Below, piece after piece: positions 41,395-49,948 of a DNA stretch of 64,000 nucleotides. The notes under the pieces are model-generated. The model saw nothing but the letters and a program-made list of their open reading frames with translations. It was not told the origin of the DNA and searched no databases. Source of the stretch: UBA7378 sp049611805 (GTDB lineage Bacteria > Pseudomonadota > Alphaproteobacteria > RS24); NCBI GenBank assembly GCA_049611805.1, contig JBMZAX010000006.1, forward strand, positions 1 to 64,000, written 5' to 3'. The translations under genes and the position numbers were made by a program. How positions within the stretch are numbered: position 1 is the first letter of the stretch; each line of letters starts with the position of its first letter.

Positions 41395-41673
41395 TTAAGT
41401 CCAATGGGGCAGGTCGCCGCCGGGCAAATTCTGCCGCGCTTGGGCGGGGTGTTCGGGGTCTATGTCATGGGCGGCGCAAAAATCGGTCAGCACGGCTTCG
41501 TCCGACAGCAGAAAATCCAGCACACCGGCCAGCACTTCACCGTCTCCGGCGCGCGCGACAATATCATTGGGCGCCATGCCCGACAGCGCGGCAAACCTGT
41601 CCATAAGCTCTGTGTCGGCCGCCAGAAAGGTCAAAGCCTTCAGCGCTATAATCTCTGCCTGTTCGGTGTCCAT
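41395..41673 (-). CDS. DUF3572 family protein
   Basis: A 92-aa soluble protein starting MDTEQAEIIALKALTFLAAD, with LSGMAPNDIVARAGDGEVLAGVLDFLLSDE spread over residues 30-60. It belongs to an alphaproteobacterial family of unknown function usually found near dinB or cell-cycle regulators. It lies 22 nt upstream of the HAD gene, likely co-transcribed. Confidence 0.85.
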   Translation of the reverse strand: MDTEQAEIIALKALTFLAADTELMDRFAALSGMAPNDIVARAGDGEVLAGVLDFLLSDEAVLTDFCAAHDIDPEHPAQARQNLPGGDLPHWT

Positions 41674-41708
41674 AGGCTAAAACCTAGTGTTTTCGCGCGC
41701 TCAGGCAA

Positions 41709-41736
41709 TAAAAAAGGCGCTGCCAAGCAACGCCTT
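41709..41736 (-). terminator. intrinsic terminator of rpmG
   Basis: On the minus strand AAGGCG (41736-41731) pairs with CGCCTT (41719-41714) around an 11-nt loop, followed by TTTTTAT. It lies 22 nt after the rpmG stop and separates rpmG from DUF3572. Confidence 0.75.
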
Positions 41737-41758
41737 ACCTCACGCCGTGAGCCGAGAT

Positions 41759-41926
41759 TTATTTGATTTTGTTTTCCTTGAATTCGACATGCTTGCGCAC
41801 AACCGGATCGTATTTTTTCACGACCATTTTTTCGGTCATGGTGCGTGCGTTTTTCTTCGCAACATAATAAAAGCCCGTGCCGGCCGTGCTTTCCAGTTTG
41901 ATCTTAACCGTTGTTGATTTCGCCAT
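41759..41926 (-). CDS. rpmG: 50S ribosomal protein L33
   Basis: A 55-aa protein starting MAKSTTVKIKLESTAGTGFY, with KKNARTMTEKMVVKKYDPVV and the end HVEFKENKIK. It has no CXXC pairs, so it is the zinc-free form. It stands as its own unit, with a promoter upstream and a terminator downstream. Confidence 0.97.
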   Translation of the reverse strand: MAKSTTVKIKLESTAGTGFYYVAKKNARTMTEKMVVKKYDPVVRKHVEFKENKIK

Positions 41927-41971
41927 TGTGCTTGTCCCAAAAACGCCTGTGGTCTTGCCACGTCGCCGCCG

Positions 41972-41999
41972 AAAATAGGAGTTTTCGCCAATATGTCAA
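41972..41999 (-). promoter_or_regulatory. sigma70-like promoter of rpmG
   Basis: On the minus strand TTGACA (41999-41994) and TATTTT (41977-41972) are separated by 16 bp, 46 nt upstream of the rpmG ATG. The -35 matches the consensus exactly. Confidence 0.7.
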
Positions 42000-42010
42000 C
42001 CCATATCGGC

Positions 42011-42766
42011 CTAAAGCTGGGAAATGACCGGCTTGCCGCGTTCAAATTTGACGAAAGGCGCGGGCGCGGCAAACCGCTTTTCAAACGGCAATTTTATGCG
42101 CTCTTCCACAATATCGAGAACCTGGCGGGTAATCGCCGGCAAATCCAGCTTGCGGGCTTGCGCGATGGTCAGCCAGTGCAAATCCAGCAATTCGCCCGAA
42201 GCCCCGCGCGTGTCTTCGGGGTCGGTGTGAATATGCGTGTCATACATCATGAAAAAGCGGGTGTCGAAGCGGCGCGTGCGATAGGTTGGTGTTACGGCGC
42301 GGGCGATGAAATCCATATGCGCCAGCGGCGGCACCACGCCATGCCCGAAATAAGCGTTCCATTCGCTGTTGCGGCTGGTTGGGGGCGTGTTTGACGCCTC
42401 ACCCAGAATAAGTCCGGTTTCCTCGAATGTTTCACGAATGGCGGCCAGAGCCAGCCCGCGCAAGCTGTTGTCGGTTACGCGCGCGCGGGTTTCCTTGCGC
42501 AGGCGCGTCAGCACTTCGGGGCGCAAATCCGTGTCGCAGGTCAGCCGCGTATCGGCCGGGTCGCGCCGACCGCCGGGGAAAACAAACTTATTGGGCATGA
42601 ATTTGTGGCTGGCGGCGCGCTTGCCCAGCAGAATTTTCGGGGTTTTGAGCTGGCGCACGATAATCAGCGTTGCCGCATCGCGCGGGCGCACGGCCTGTGC
42701 CCCCGGCTCGGCATATTCGCCCGGCTGTCCCGGCGTGTGAGATTTTGGTCTGACCTGCTTACGCAT
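42011..42766 (-). CDS. NUDIX hydrolase
   Basis: A 251-aa protein. The N-terminus is ALIIVRQLKTPKILLGKRAA without the first Ala in my reading frame, then NKFVFPGGRRDPAD, and the Nudix box is LALAAIRETFEETGLILG, with a long insertion before it. It is larger than MutT and like CoA-type NUDIX proteins; substrate unknown. Its ATG overlaps the DUF983 stop (TAATG). Confidence 0.88.
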   Translation of the reverse strand: MRKQVRPKSHTPGQPGEYAEPGAQAVRPRDAATLIIVRQLKTPKILLGKRAASHKFMPNKFVFPGGRRDPADTRLTCDTDLRPEVLTRLRKETRARVTDNSLRGLALAAIRETFEETGLILGEASNTPPTSRNSEWNAYFGHGVVPPLAHMDFIARAVTPTYRTRRFDTRFFMMYDTHIHTDPEDTRGASGELLDLHWLTIAQARKLDLPAITRQVLDIVEERIKLPFEKRFAAPAPFVKFERGKPVISQL

Positions 42767-43191
42767 TACTGCCTCTCCGTTTCCTCAACAAATGTCGCAT
42801 CCGTGTCGGCAAAGCCGTGCATGCGCAAGGCCCATTGCAGGCCGACCACCGCGCCCTTGACCATGGGGAGTGATATCAGCGTTAAAATGACTGCCAACAC
42901 GGAAAATATCGCCGCATGCACAATAAGCGGCGGCTGGTATGTGCGCTCAACAATCAGCGCTATGGGCACGACAATGTGCCCGACAATGAAAATTGTGAAA
43001 TAGGGCGGGGCGTCATCGGCCTGATGACCGGCCAGCGCCAGACCGCAGGCTTCGCATTTATCGGCCACTTTCAAATAGCGGGCAAACAGCTTGCCGCTGC
43101 CGCAGGACGGGCATTTGCCAAGGCTCCCGCGCCACATGGCCTGCCTTTTGCTGCGCGTTGCGGATAGGGTGGACGGTGCTAGCTGGGTCAT
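42766..43191 (-). CDS. DUF983 membrane protein
   Basis: A 141-aa protein with an N-terminal zinc-type segment (GKCPSCGSGKLFARYLKVADK, then CEACGLALAGH) and two C-terminal membrane helices. DUF983 is widespread in alphaproteobacteria near rnr and topA; its function is unknown. It is 2 nt after the rnr stop. Confidence 0.9.
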   Translation of the reverse strand: MTQLAPSTLSATRSKRQAMWRGSLGKCPSCGSGKLFARYLKVADKCEACGLALAGHQADDAPPYFTIFIVGHIVVPIALIVERTYQPPLIVHAAIFSVLAVILTLISLPMVKGAVVGLQWALRMHGFADTDATFVEETERQ

Positions 43192-43193
43192 TT

Positions 43194-45503
43194 TTATTTT
43201 CTCCGGCCCGTTTTTCGGCTGTTTTTTCGACGCTTGGCTGTATTCGGGCGCCTCGATGTGGCGGGGCCACGGCGAATTTTGCGCCCTTTTGCATTCGGGA
43301 AACTGGCATAGTCCTCAAGAGAAAACAATAGCCCGCCCTGCAAAGGTGTCGCCTCCATAAGGCGTATCTCGACCGGCTGCCCGATGCGGAAAACCGTGCC
43401 CGTGGTGCCACCGACAAGGCTGAGTTTGTCATCATCAACGAAAAACCGTTCCGCCCCCAATCGCGATATCGGCACCAGCCCGTCAGCGCCCGTATCGTCC
43501 AGCTTGACGAACAGGCCGGCGCGCGAAACACCCGATATCTGGCCTTTGAAACATTCGCCGATTTGGTCGGACATAAAGGCCGAAAGATAGCGGTCTGCCG
43601 CCGTGCGTTCGGCAAGCATGGCGCGGCGTTCGGTGGCTGATACGGCTTCGGCTATGGCGGGCAGTTTTTCAATTTCTGCGTCGGTCAGCCCGTCATCGCC
43701 CAGTTTCAGGGCGCGAATAAGCGCGCGATGCACAATCAGGTCGGCATAGCGCCTGATGGGTGAGGTGAAATGCGCATATCTGGCGAGGTTCAACCCGAAA
43801 TGGCCGATATTTTCGGGCGTATAAACGGCTTGCGATTGCGTGCGCAACACGGCTTCGGAAATGGTCGGGAAATGCTCGCCCTCTCGCGCTTTGACCATAA
43901 TGCGGTTGAACAGGGCCGGCACGACGGGCTGGCCGAGGTCGAGGCGTGCGCCCAGCGGCTTGATGAAATCGGCAAGCGCATGCATGCGTTCGGGGGCCGG
44001 CGCATCATGCACGCGGAACAGCAGGGGCATTTGAGCCTTTTCAAGCGTTTGTGCCGCGCAAACATTTGCGGCAATCATCATTTCCTCAATCAGGCGGTGC
44101 GCCTCAAGGCGCGGCGGAATATAAATGCGCGTAATGGCACCTTGCTCATTCATGTCAATGCGCCGTTCCGGTTTGTCGATAATGAGCGGCGCGCGCGCAT
44201 CACGCGCTTCAGCCATCAGCAAATAGGCCTGCCAAAGCGCGCCCAAAATATCGTCTGTTCCCGTCGCTCCGGTGCCACCGGCGGCAGGTTGGGCATCGAA
44301 AATACCTTGCGCCTGCTGATAGCTCAGCTTGGCCGCAGACCGCATCATTCCGCGCACAAATTTATGCGCGCGTTTTTTGCCTTGTGCATCAATCTGCATG
44401 CGAACCGCCATGCAGGGGCGGTCTTCATGCTCGCGCAAGGAACATAAATCATTCGACAGACGCTCCGGCAGCATGGGCACAACGCGGTCGGGCATGTAAA
44501 CCGAATTGCCGCGCTTTCCGGCTTCTTTGTCCATCGCGCTGTCGGGCGTCACATAGGCCGCAACATCGGCAATCGCCACCCAGACAATATAGCCGCCCGC
44601 ATTGTCGGGGTCGGTATCGGGTTCGGCATAAACCGCATCATCATGGTCGCGCGCATCGGCCGGATCAATCGTCACAAACGCAATATCGCGGAGATCAGTG
44701 CGCGCCGATGTGTCAATGGCATCTGTGTCGATGGCATCTGTGTCGATGGTAAGGGTCTTTGTTTCCTTGGCCTCAATGATTGCCGCTTCGGGAAAATCAA
44801 TCGGCAAGTTTTGTTCGGCAATGGCGATCAGCGAAAACGCATGTGGGCTGGTGGCCGAACCGAAGGCTTCAACAATTTTGACCGTGGCATTGCCGCCGCG
44901 CGCGGAAGAGGTTTTCTCGGCCTTGACCAGCGTGTCTTCTTCAAGGCCGTCAGCGCCTTCGCGGGCGCGATATTCATAGCGTTCCTGCCGGTTGACCGGA
45001 ACCACCCACGCCCCGTCGGGGCGGTGGCGGATAACACCGATAATCTGAGCCTGCGCGCCGCCCAATTTGCGGATAATGCGCGCTTCATATTGGTTTTTCT
45101 TGATCCGCACGAGCCGGGCAAGCGCGGTGTCGCCGGGTGACACAAGTTGCGCCGAGCGGTTCACGCGGCCCCGCCCGCCGGCTTCAATAATGGTGATGAG
45201 CGGCGCGTCGGGCTTGTCCAAAACCGCGCCCTCGCGTATCGCGCGCGCTATGAGATTATTTTCTCCGTCACGCCCCGCAACCCGAATAACGCAGACATTT
45301 GGCAAATCACCCTGCACACGCATGCCGGATTTGCGCGCGCCCTCCAGCAGACCTTCAGCGGCCATTTCGCGCAGTAATTTTTTGAGTGCGATGCGGTCGC
45401 TGCCGCTCAGCCGAAAGGCACGGGCAATTTCGCGCTTGCCCACCTTGCCGCTTTGCTCGGCAATAAATTTCAGAATATCGTCCCGCGAGGGCAGGTCTGC
45501 CAC
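43194..45503 (-). CDS. rnr: ribonuclease R (GTG start)
   Basis: A 769-aa 3'-5' exoribonuclease. After a winged-helix region, the cold-shock part runs to ~residue 200. The RNB catalytic core has FVTIDPADARDHDDAVYAE with the catalytic Asp cluster and YMPDRVVPMLPERLSNDLCS, and an S1 domain is near residue 660 with KGQISGVSRAGLFVKLDD. A basic C-terminal tail follows. The linker near residue 255 contains a tandem IDTDA repeat. Acts on structured RNA. Confidence 0.96.
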   Translation of the reverse strand: MADLPSRDDILKFIAEQSGKVGKREIARAFRLSGSDRIALKKLLREMAAEGLLEGARKSGMRVQGDLPNVCVIRVAGRDGENNLIARAIREGAVLDKPDAPLITIIEAGGRGRVNRSAQLVSPGDTALARLVRIKKNQYEARIIRKLGGAQAQIIGVIRHRPDGAWVVPVNRQERYEYRAREGADGLEEDTLVKAEKTSSARGGNATVKIVEAFGSATSPHAFSLIAIAEQNLPIDFPEAAIIEAKETKTLTIDTDAIDTDAIDTSARTDLRDIAFVTIDPADARDHDDAVYAEPDTDPDNAGGYIVWVAIADVAAYVTPDSAMDKEAGKRGNSVYMPDRVVPMLPERLSNDLCSLREHEDRPCMAVRMQIDAQGKKRAHKFVRGMMRSAAKLSYQQAQGIFDAQPAAGGTGATGTDDILGALWQAYLLMAEARDARAPLIIDKPERRIDMNEQGAITRIYIPPRLEAHRLIEEMMIAANVCAAQTLEKAQMPLLFRVHDAPAPERMHALADFIKPLGARLDLGQPVVPALFNRIMVKAREGEHFPTISEAVLRTQSQAVYTPENIGHFGLNLARYAHFTSPIRRYADLIVHRALIRALKLGDDGLTDAEIEKLPAIAEAVSATERRAMLAERTAADRYLSAFMSDQIGECFKGQISGVSRAGLFVKLDDTGADGLVPISRLGAERFFVDDDKLSLVGGTTGTVFRIGQPVEIRLMEATPLQGGLLFSLEDYASFPNAKGRKIRRGPATSRRPNTAKRRKNSRKTGRRK
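44710..44749 (-). repeat. rnr: 15-bp tandem repeat inside rnr
   Basis: Units GTGTCAATGGCATCT, GTGTCGATGGCATCT and a partial third (GTGTCGATGG) lie end to end. They encode IDTDAIDTDAIDT in the linker before the RNB core. Being a multiple of three, the unit count can vary without frameshift. Confidence 0.9.
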
Positions 45504-45524
45504 TTTGTCTCCGTCGGCTGTTGC

Positions 45525-48056
45525 TTAGCCGGCTTTCCGGCGTTTCTTGGCCGGACCTTTCGCAATGCGTGCGGCGATAAGCTCCAGTCCCCGTTCCAGT
45601 GTAAGCGAGTCGGGGACTTCATCCTTCGGAATTGTGGCATTGACCTTGTCATATTTGACATAAGGCCCGAAGCGGCCATCCATCACGCGCACCGGCTTGC
45701 CGTCATCGGGGTGTTCGCCCAGTTCCTTCAACACTGCCCCGCCACGCGCGCGTTGCGGGCCCTTGGCCTTGCGTTCGGCAATAACCGTCACCGCACGGTT
45801 GAGCCCGATGTCAAAAACCTCATCGGGCGTTTCAAGCGATGCCGATTGCTTGCCGGCTTTCACATAAGGGCCATAACGCCCGATATCGGCGGTAATTTCT
45901 TCCCCGGTTTCGGGGTGCGTGCCGATAAGGCGCGGCAATGACAGAAGTTTCAGCGCATATTCCAATGTCATCTCTGCCGGTGTTTTGCCCTTGGGAATGC
46001 CGGCGCGTTTCGGCTTTTCGCCTTTTTCGGCGGCCTCGCCCAATTGAATATAGGGGCCGAAGCGCCCGTCCTTCACATGCACATCCAAACCGGTTTCGGG
46101 GTCTTGGCCCAAAATGCGCTCAATGTCGCCATGCTCGGCCTGTTCGCCCGCAAAAGGCCGCGTGAAGCGGCATTCGGGATAGCGCGTACAGCCCACAAAA
46201 GCGCCATATCGGCCGGTTTTGAGGCTAAGCTGGCCTTCTTCGCATTTCGGGCACTGGCGCGGGTCGCCCTGGCCGGTATCGCGGAAAATATGTGCGCCCA
46301 GCACATCGTTCATCGTGTCCAGAATTTGCGTATTGCGGATTTCCATTGTCTGTTCGACGGTTTGATAAAAATCACGCCAGAATTGCGCCAGCACGTCTTT
46401 ATAACTCAGGCTGCCATTGGAAACCTGGTCGAGGTCGGCCTCCAATCCGGCGGTGAAGTCATATTCGACATAGCGTTCAAAGAAGTTTTCCAAAAACGCC
46501 ACAACCAGACGTCCCTTGTCTTGGGGAATGAAGCGGTTGCGATCCATGACCACATAGTCGCGTTCGCGCAGCACCGACAAAACGCTGGCATAGGTTGAGG
46601 GTCGGCCAATGCCCAGCTCTTCCATGCGTTTGACCAGCGTGGCCTCGCTATAGCGTGGCGGCGGCTCGGTAAAGTGCTGTTCGGGGGCGATTTTCTCAAC
46701 ACTCAGCGCGTCACCGGCATTGACGGCGGGCAGGGTGGGGCCGTCTTTTTCATCCGGCGTATCGTCCTTGCCTTCTTCGTAGAGCTTCAAAAAGCCCGGA
46801 AATGTGATGACGGTGCCGGACCCGCGCAAACCCGTTTGCTTGTCGGCACTTGAAATGGTGGTGGTGGTGCGTTGCACGCGCGCGCTTTCCATTTGCGAGG
46901 CCACGGTGCGCTTCCAAATGAGGTCGTAAAGCTTCAACTCATCCGCCCCCACAAGGCGGGCGACATCGGCCGGCAGGCGTTGCACGCTGGTCGGGCGAAT
47001 GGCCTCGTGCGCTTCTTGCGCATTGGCCGCCTTTTTGGTGTAGCGGCGCGGCGCATCGGGCAGGTAGTCGCCGCCGAAATCAGTCGAAATCGTATCGCGA
47101 ATTTCGCTTACCGCTTCGGGCGCAATGTCGATGCCGTCTGTCCGCATATAGGTGATGAGGCCGGTCACGTCGCCGTCAATCTCCACCCCTTCATAAAGGC
47201 GCTGGGCGATTTGCATGGTGCGGCTGGCCGAATAACCGAGTTTGCGCGAGGCTTCCTGTTGCAGGGTCGAGGTTGTGAAAGGCGGCGAGGGGTTGCGCTG
47301 GCCGGGTTTGCTCTCGACATTTTCCACGCTGAAACTGGCGCCACTGATGGCGGCCTCGGCGGCGTGCGCCTGGGCTTCATTTGCCAGTGAGAATTTGTCC
47401 AGCTTCTCGCCGTTCAAAACAGTCAGGCGCGTGGGCAGTTTTTTGTTTTCCGGTGTCAGAAAATCGGTATCGACCGTCCAGTATTCGCGCGCGGTAAATT
47501 TCTCAATTTCGATTTCGCGTTCGCAAATCAACCGCAGCGCGACCGACTGCACGCGCCCCGCCGAGCGTGAGCCCGGCAATTTGCGCCACAAAACCGGCGA
47601 CAGGTTGAAGCCGACAAGATAGTCCAGCGCACGGCGGGCGAGATAGGCGTCCACGAGGCGCGCATCAATCTCGCGCGGGTTTTGCATGGCTTCCAGCACG
47701 GCATTGCGCGTGATTGCGTTAAACACAACGCGGCACACATCAATGCCGTTCAGAACATTTTTCTTCCGTAAAACCTCAAGCACATGCCAGCTAATGGCCT
47801 CGCCCTCGCGGTCGGGGTCGGTTGCCAGAACCAGCCGGTCGGCCGATTTGACGGCCTTGGCAATCTCGTTCAGCCGCTTGCTGGCGGCGGCCTGTTCTTC
47901 CCAGGACATGGCAAAATCATTGTCCGGATCGACAGAACCGTTTTTCTCCGGCAAATCGCGCACGTGCCCGTAGGAGGCAAGAACGGTAAAATTGTCTCCC
48001 AGATATTTGTTGATCGTTTTCGCCTTGGCGGGCGATTCAACAATGACGACTTCCAT
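45525..48056 (-). CDS. topA: DNA topoisomerase I
   Basis: An 843-aa type IA topoisomerase that removes negative supercoils. The Toprim domain starts MEVVIVESPAKAKTINKYLG, with ATDPDREGEAISWH. Catalytic Tyr303 is in ITYMRTDGID. The C-terminus has a zinc ribbon (CPKCEEGQLSLKTGRYGAFVGC) followed by repeated modified ribbons (GRYGPYVK, GRFGPYV), as in other alphaproteobacteria. It lies between dprA and rnr. Confidence 0.97.
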   Translation of the reverse strand: MEVVIVESPAKAKTINKYLGDNFTVLASYGHVRDLPEKNGSVDPDNDFAMSWEEQAAASKRLNEIAKAVKSADRLVLATDPDREGEAISWHVLEVLRKKNVLNGIDVCRVVFNAITRNAVLEAMQNPREIDARLVDAYLARRALDYLVGFNLSPVLWRKLPGSRSAGRVQSVALRLICEREIEIEKFTAREYWTVDTDFLTPENKKLPTRLTVLNGEKLDKFSLANEAQAHAAEAAISGASFSVENVESKPGQRNPSPPFTTSTLQQEASRKLGYSASRTMQIAQRLYEGVEIDGDVTGLITYMRTDGIDIAPEAVSEIRDTISTDFGGDYLPDAPRRYTKKAANAQEAHEAIRPTSVQRLPADVARLVGADELKLYDLIWKRTVASQMESARVQRTTTTISSADKQTGLRGSGTVITFPGFLKLYEEGKDDTPDEKDGPTLPAVNAGDALSVEKIAPEQHFTEPPPRYSEATLVKRMEELGIGRPSTYASVLSVLRERDYVVMDRNRFIPQDKGRLVVAFLENFFERYVEYDFTAGLEADLDQVSNGSLSYKDVLAQFWRDFYQTVEQTMEIRNTQILDTMNDVLGAHIFRDTGQGDPRQCPKCEEGQLSLKTGRYGAFVGCTRYPECRFTRPFAGEQAEHGDIERILGQDPETGLDVHVKDGRFGPYIQLGEAAEKGEKPKRAGIPKGKTPAEMTLEYALKLLSLPRLIGTHPETGEEITADIGRYGPYVKAGKQSASLETPDEVFDIGLNRAVTVIAERKAKGPQRARGGAVLKELGEHPDDGKPVRVMDGRFGPYVKYDKVNATIPKDEVPDSLTLERGLELIAARIAKGPAKKRRKAG

Positions 48057-48155
48057 GCGATATCCCGTAATCAGACTTTGAATGAGCGCATGATATGGTC
48101 AATTCTATTGCCCGTGTCAAATGTGCTTTTTTCAACACGCCCGCCAAAGGCCTGT

Positions 48156-49289
48156 CTATTCATTGATATCCAGACACACCTGACCGCCCGAATCATAGGT
48201 CAGGCGACCGGCAAGTTCGAGTTCCAGCAAAACCAGATGCACGCTCTGCAAGGGGGCCTCGGCCTGTTCGACCAGATCGTCAATGCGTATCGGCACCGGC
48301 CCCAAAAGCTCGATAATTTTGCGCCGTATGGCGTCGCTGACCGGTGCGGGCGGGCTTTGCGGGCGCTTCGGCGTTTTCTGGTCGGGTGTTTTCAACGCCA
48401 TGTTTTCGATGAGCGGGCGCACGGCGTCCATAATATCGTCCACCGTCTCGATCAGTGCCGCGCCGGTTCGGATGAGATGATTGCTGCCATGGCAACGCGG
48501 GTCGAGCGGTGAACCGGGCACGGCCATGACCTCGCGGCCATATTCGCCCGCCAGACGCGCCGTGATGAGCGAGCCCGACCGCCGCGCGGCCTCAACCACA
48601 ATAACGCCCAGCGACAGGCCGGAAATAATGCGGTTGCGGCGCGGAAACTGGCTGGCCTGTGGCGCGGTGCCCGGTGGGTTTTCGCACAAAATCAAGCCCT
48701 GTTCGCAAATCTGCTGCTGCAATTCGGCATTCTCGCGCGGGTAGGAATGGTCAATGCCATTGGCAATCACGGCAATGGTGCCGGCCTCCAGCGCGCCCTG
48801 ATGAGCCGCGCGGTCAATGCCGCGTGCAAGGCCGGAAACCAAAATCAGACCGCGCGCGCCGATATCTTTTGCAAGTTTGCCGGCTATGCGCTGGCCGGCG
48901 GCCGAGGCATTGCGCGCACCGACCATGGCGAGTGCGGGCTTTGCAAGCAAATGCGCATGGCCGTAACACGACATAACGGGCGGCGCATCGGGGGTTTGTG
49001 CCAGAAGCTTTGGATAGGCGGCAGTACCCAGAACCAAAAACGTGCCGCCGAGTTTGAGCGTCGCCTCATATTCGCGTTTGGCCGCTTGTTCGGAAACCGG
49101 TTTGAAAGCCTTTGACCGCCCGCCGCGTGCGGCAAGTTCGGGCAGTGCGCTCAAGGCGGCATGGGGTTCGCCGTATAAATTCATCAGGCGGCGAAAAGTT
49201 ACCGGCCCCAGTTTTTCGGTTCGTGACAATCGGATATAGGCAAGAATGTCGGCTTCGGACAGTTGACCTGTCATTGCATGGCCTGTCAT
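48156..49289 (-). CDS. dprA: DNA-processing protein DprA/Smf
   Basis: A 377-aa protein that loads RecA on incoming ssDNA. The SAM-like N-terminus is followed by a Rossmann core with MVGARNASAAGQRIA, LVSGLARGIDRAAHQGAL and FPRRNRIISGLSLGVIVVEA, and a winged-helix (DML1-like) C-terminal domain near residue 310. ATG 49274 may be the true start instead of 49289. It is in the plsY-dprA-topA group. Confidence 0.95.
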   Translation of the reverse strand: MTGHAMTGQLSEADILAYIRLSRTEKLGPVTFRRLMNLYGEPHAALSALPELAARGGRSKAFKPVSEQAAKREYEATLKLGGTFLVLGTAAYPKLLAQTPDAPPVMSCYGHAHLLAKPALAMVGARNASAAGQRIAGKLAKDIGARGLILVSGLARGIDRAAHQGALEAGTIAVIANGIDHSYPRENAELQQQICEQGLILCENPPGTAPQASQFPRRNRIISGLSLGVIVVEAARRSGSLITARLAGEYGREVMAVPGSPLDPRCHGSNHLIRTGAALIETVDDIMDAVRPLIENMALKTPDQKTPKRPQSPPAPVSDAIRRKIIELLGPVPIRIDDLVEQAEAPLQSVHLVLLELELAGRLTYDSGGQVCLDINE

Positions 49290-49351
49290 TGCGCAGGCCT
49301 TCCGGCGCAGAAATTTGGCATTATTATTTTTCTTTTTTAGGTTGAAAGAGT

Positions 49352-49948
49352 TTACGCAGACTGCCCGATGCGTGGTTCCTGTCCTTTGCGCAGACGCGAG
49401 ATATTCTCACGATGCGCCCAGTAAATGACGCCAACCTGAACACCGACCACCACGCCACCGTATACTTCACCGAGAACAAACATATAAGCGGGCACGCTAA
49501 GCGTCGCAACCAGCGCCGCCAGCGACGAGCGGCGGAATATCAGCGCCACCAACAACCACACGAAAAGCATGGACAGGCCGGGCAGGGGCGACAAAACAAT
49601 GCTTGAACCGATAAAAACCGCAACGCCCTTGCCGCCTTTAAAGCCCAGCCAGACAGGGAAAATATGCCCCAAAAGCGCGGCCAGTCCGGCCCAATAGGCG
49701 GCCGGAAAACCGACAAATTCAAGCGCGATAAAAATCGCGATACTGCCCTTGGCGGCATCTGTCAGCAATGTCAGTGCCGCGAGCAATTTGTTGCCCGAAC
49801 GCAAAACATTTGTCGCGCCGATATTGCCGGAGCCGGTTTCGCGAATATCGCCCAAACCGCCCATGCGGCTGAACAAAAGGCCGAAAGGTATGGAGCCCAG
49901 AAGATAGGCGAGGATCAAAACGCCGATTATTGTGCTTGTGTCTGTCAT
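49352..49948 (-). CDS. plsY: acyl-phosphate glycerol-3-phosphate acyltransferase
   Basis: A 198-aa inner-membrane enzyme for the first acylation in phospholipid synthesis. Motifs are LGSIPFGLLFSR, GSGNIGATNVLR and GHIFPVWLGFKGGKGVAVFI. Five to seven membrane helices are visible. Its start overlaps the pyrC-like stop by 4 nt. Confidence 0.96.
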   Translation of the reverse strand: MTDTSTIIGVLILAYLLGSIPFGLLFSRMGGLGDIRETGSGNIGATNVLRSGNKLLAALTLLTDAAKGSIAIFIALEFVGFPAAYWAGLAALLGHIFPVWLGFKGGKGVAVFIGSSIVLSPLPGLSMLFVWLLVALIFRRSSLAALVATLSVPAYMFVLGEVYGGVVVGVQVGVIYWAHRENISRLRKGQEPRIGQSA

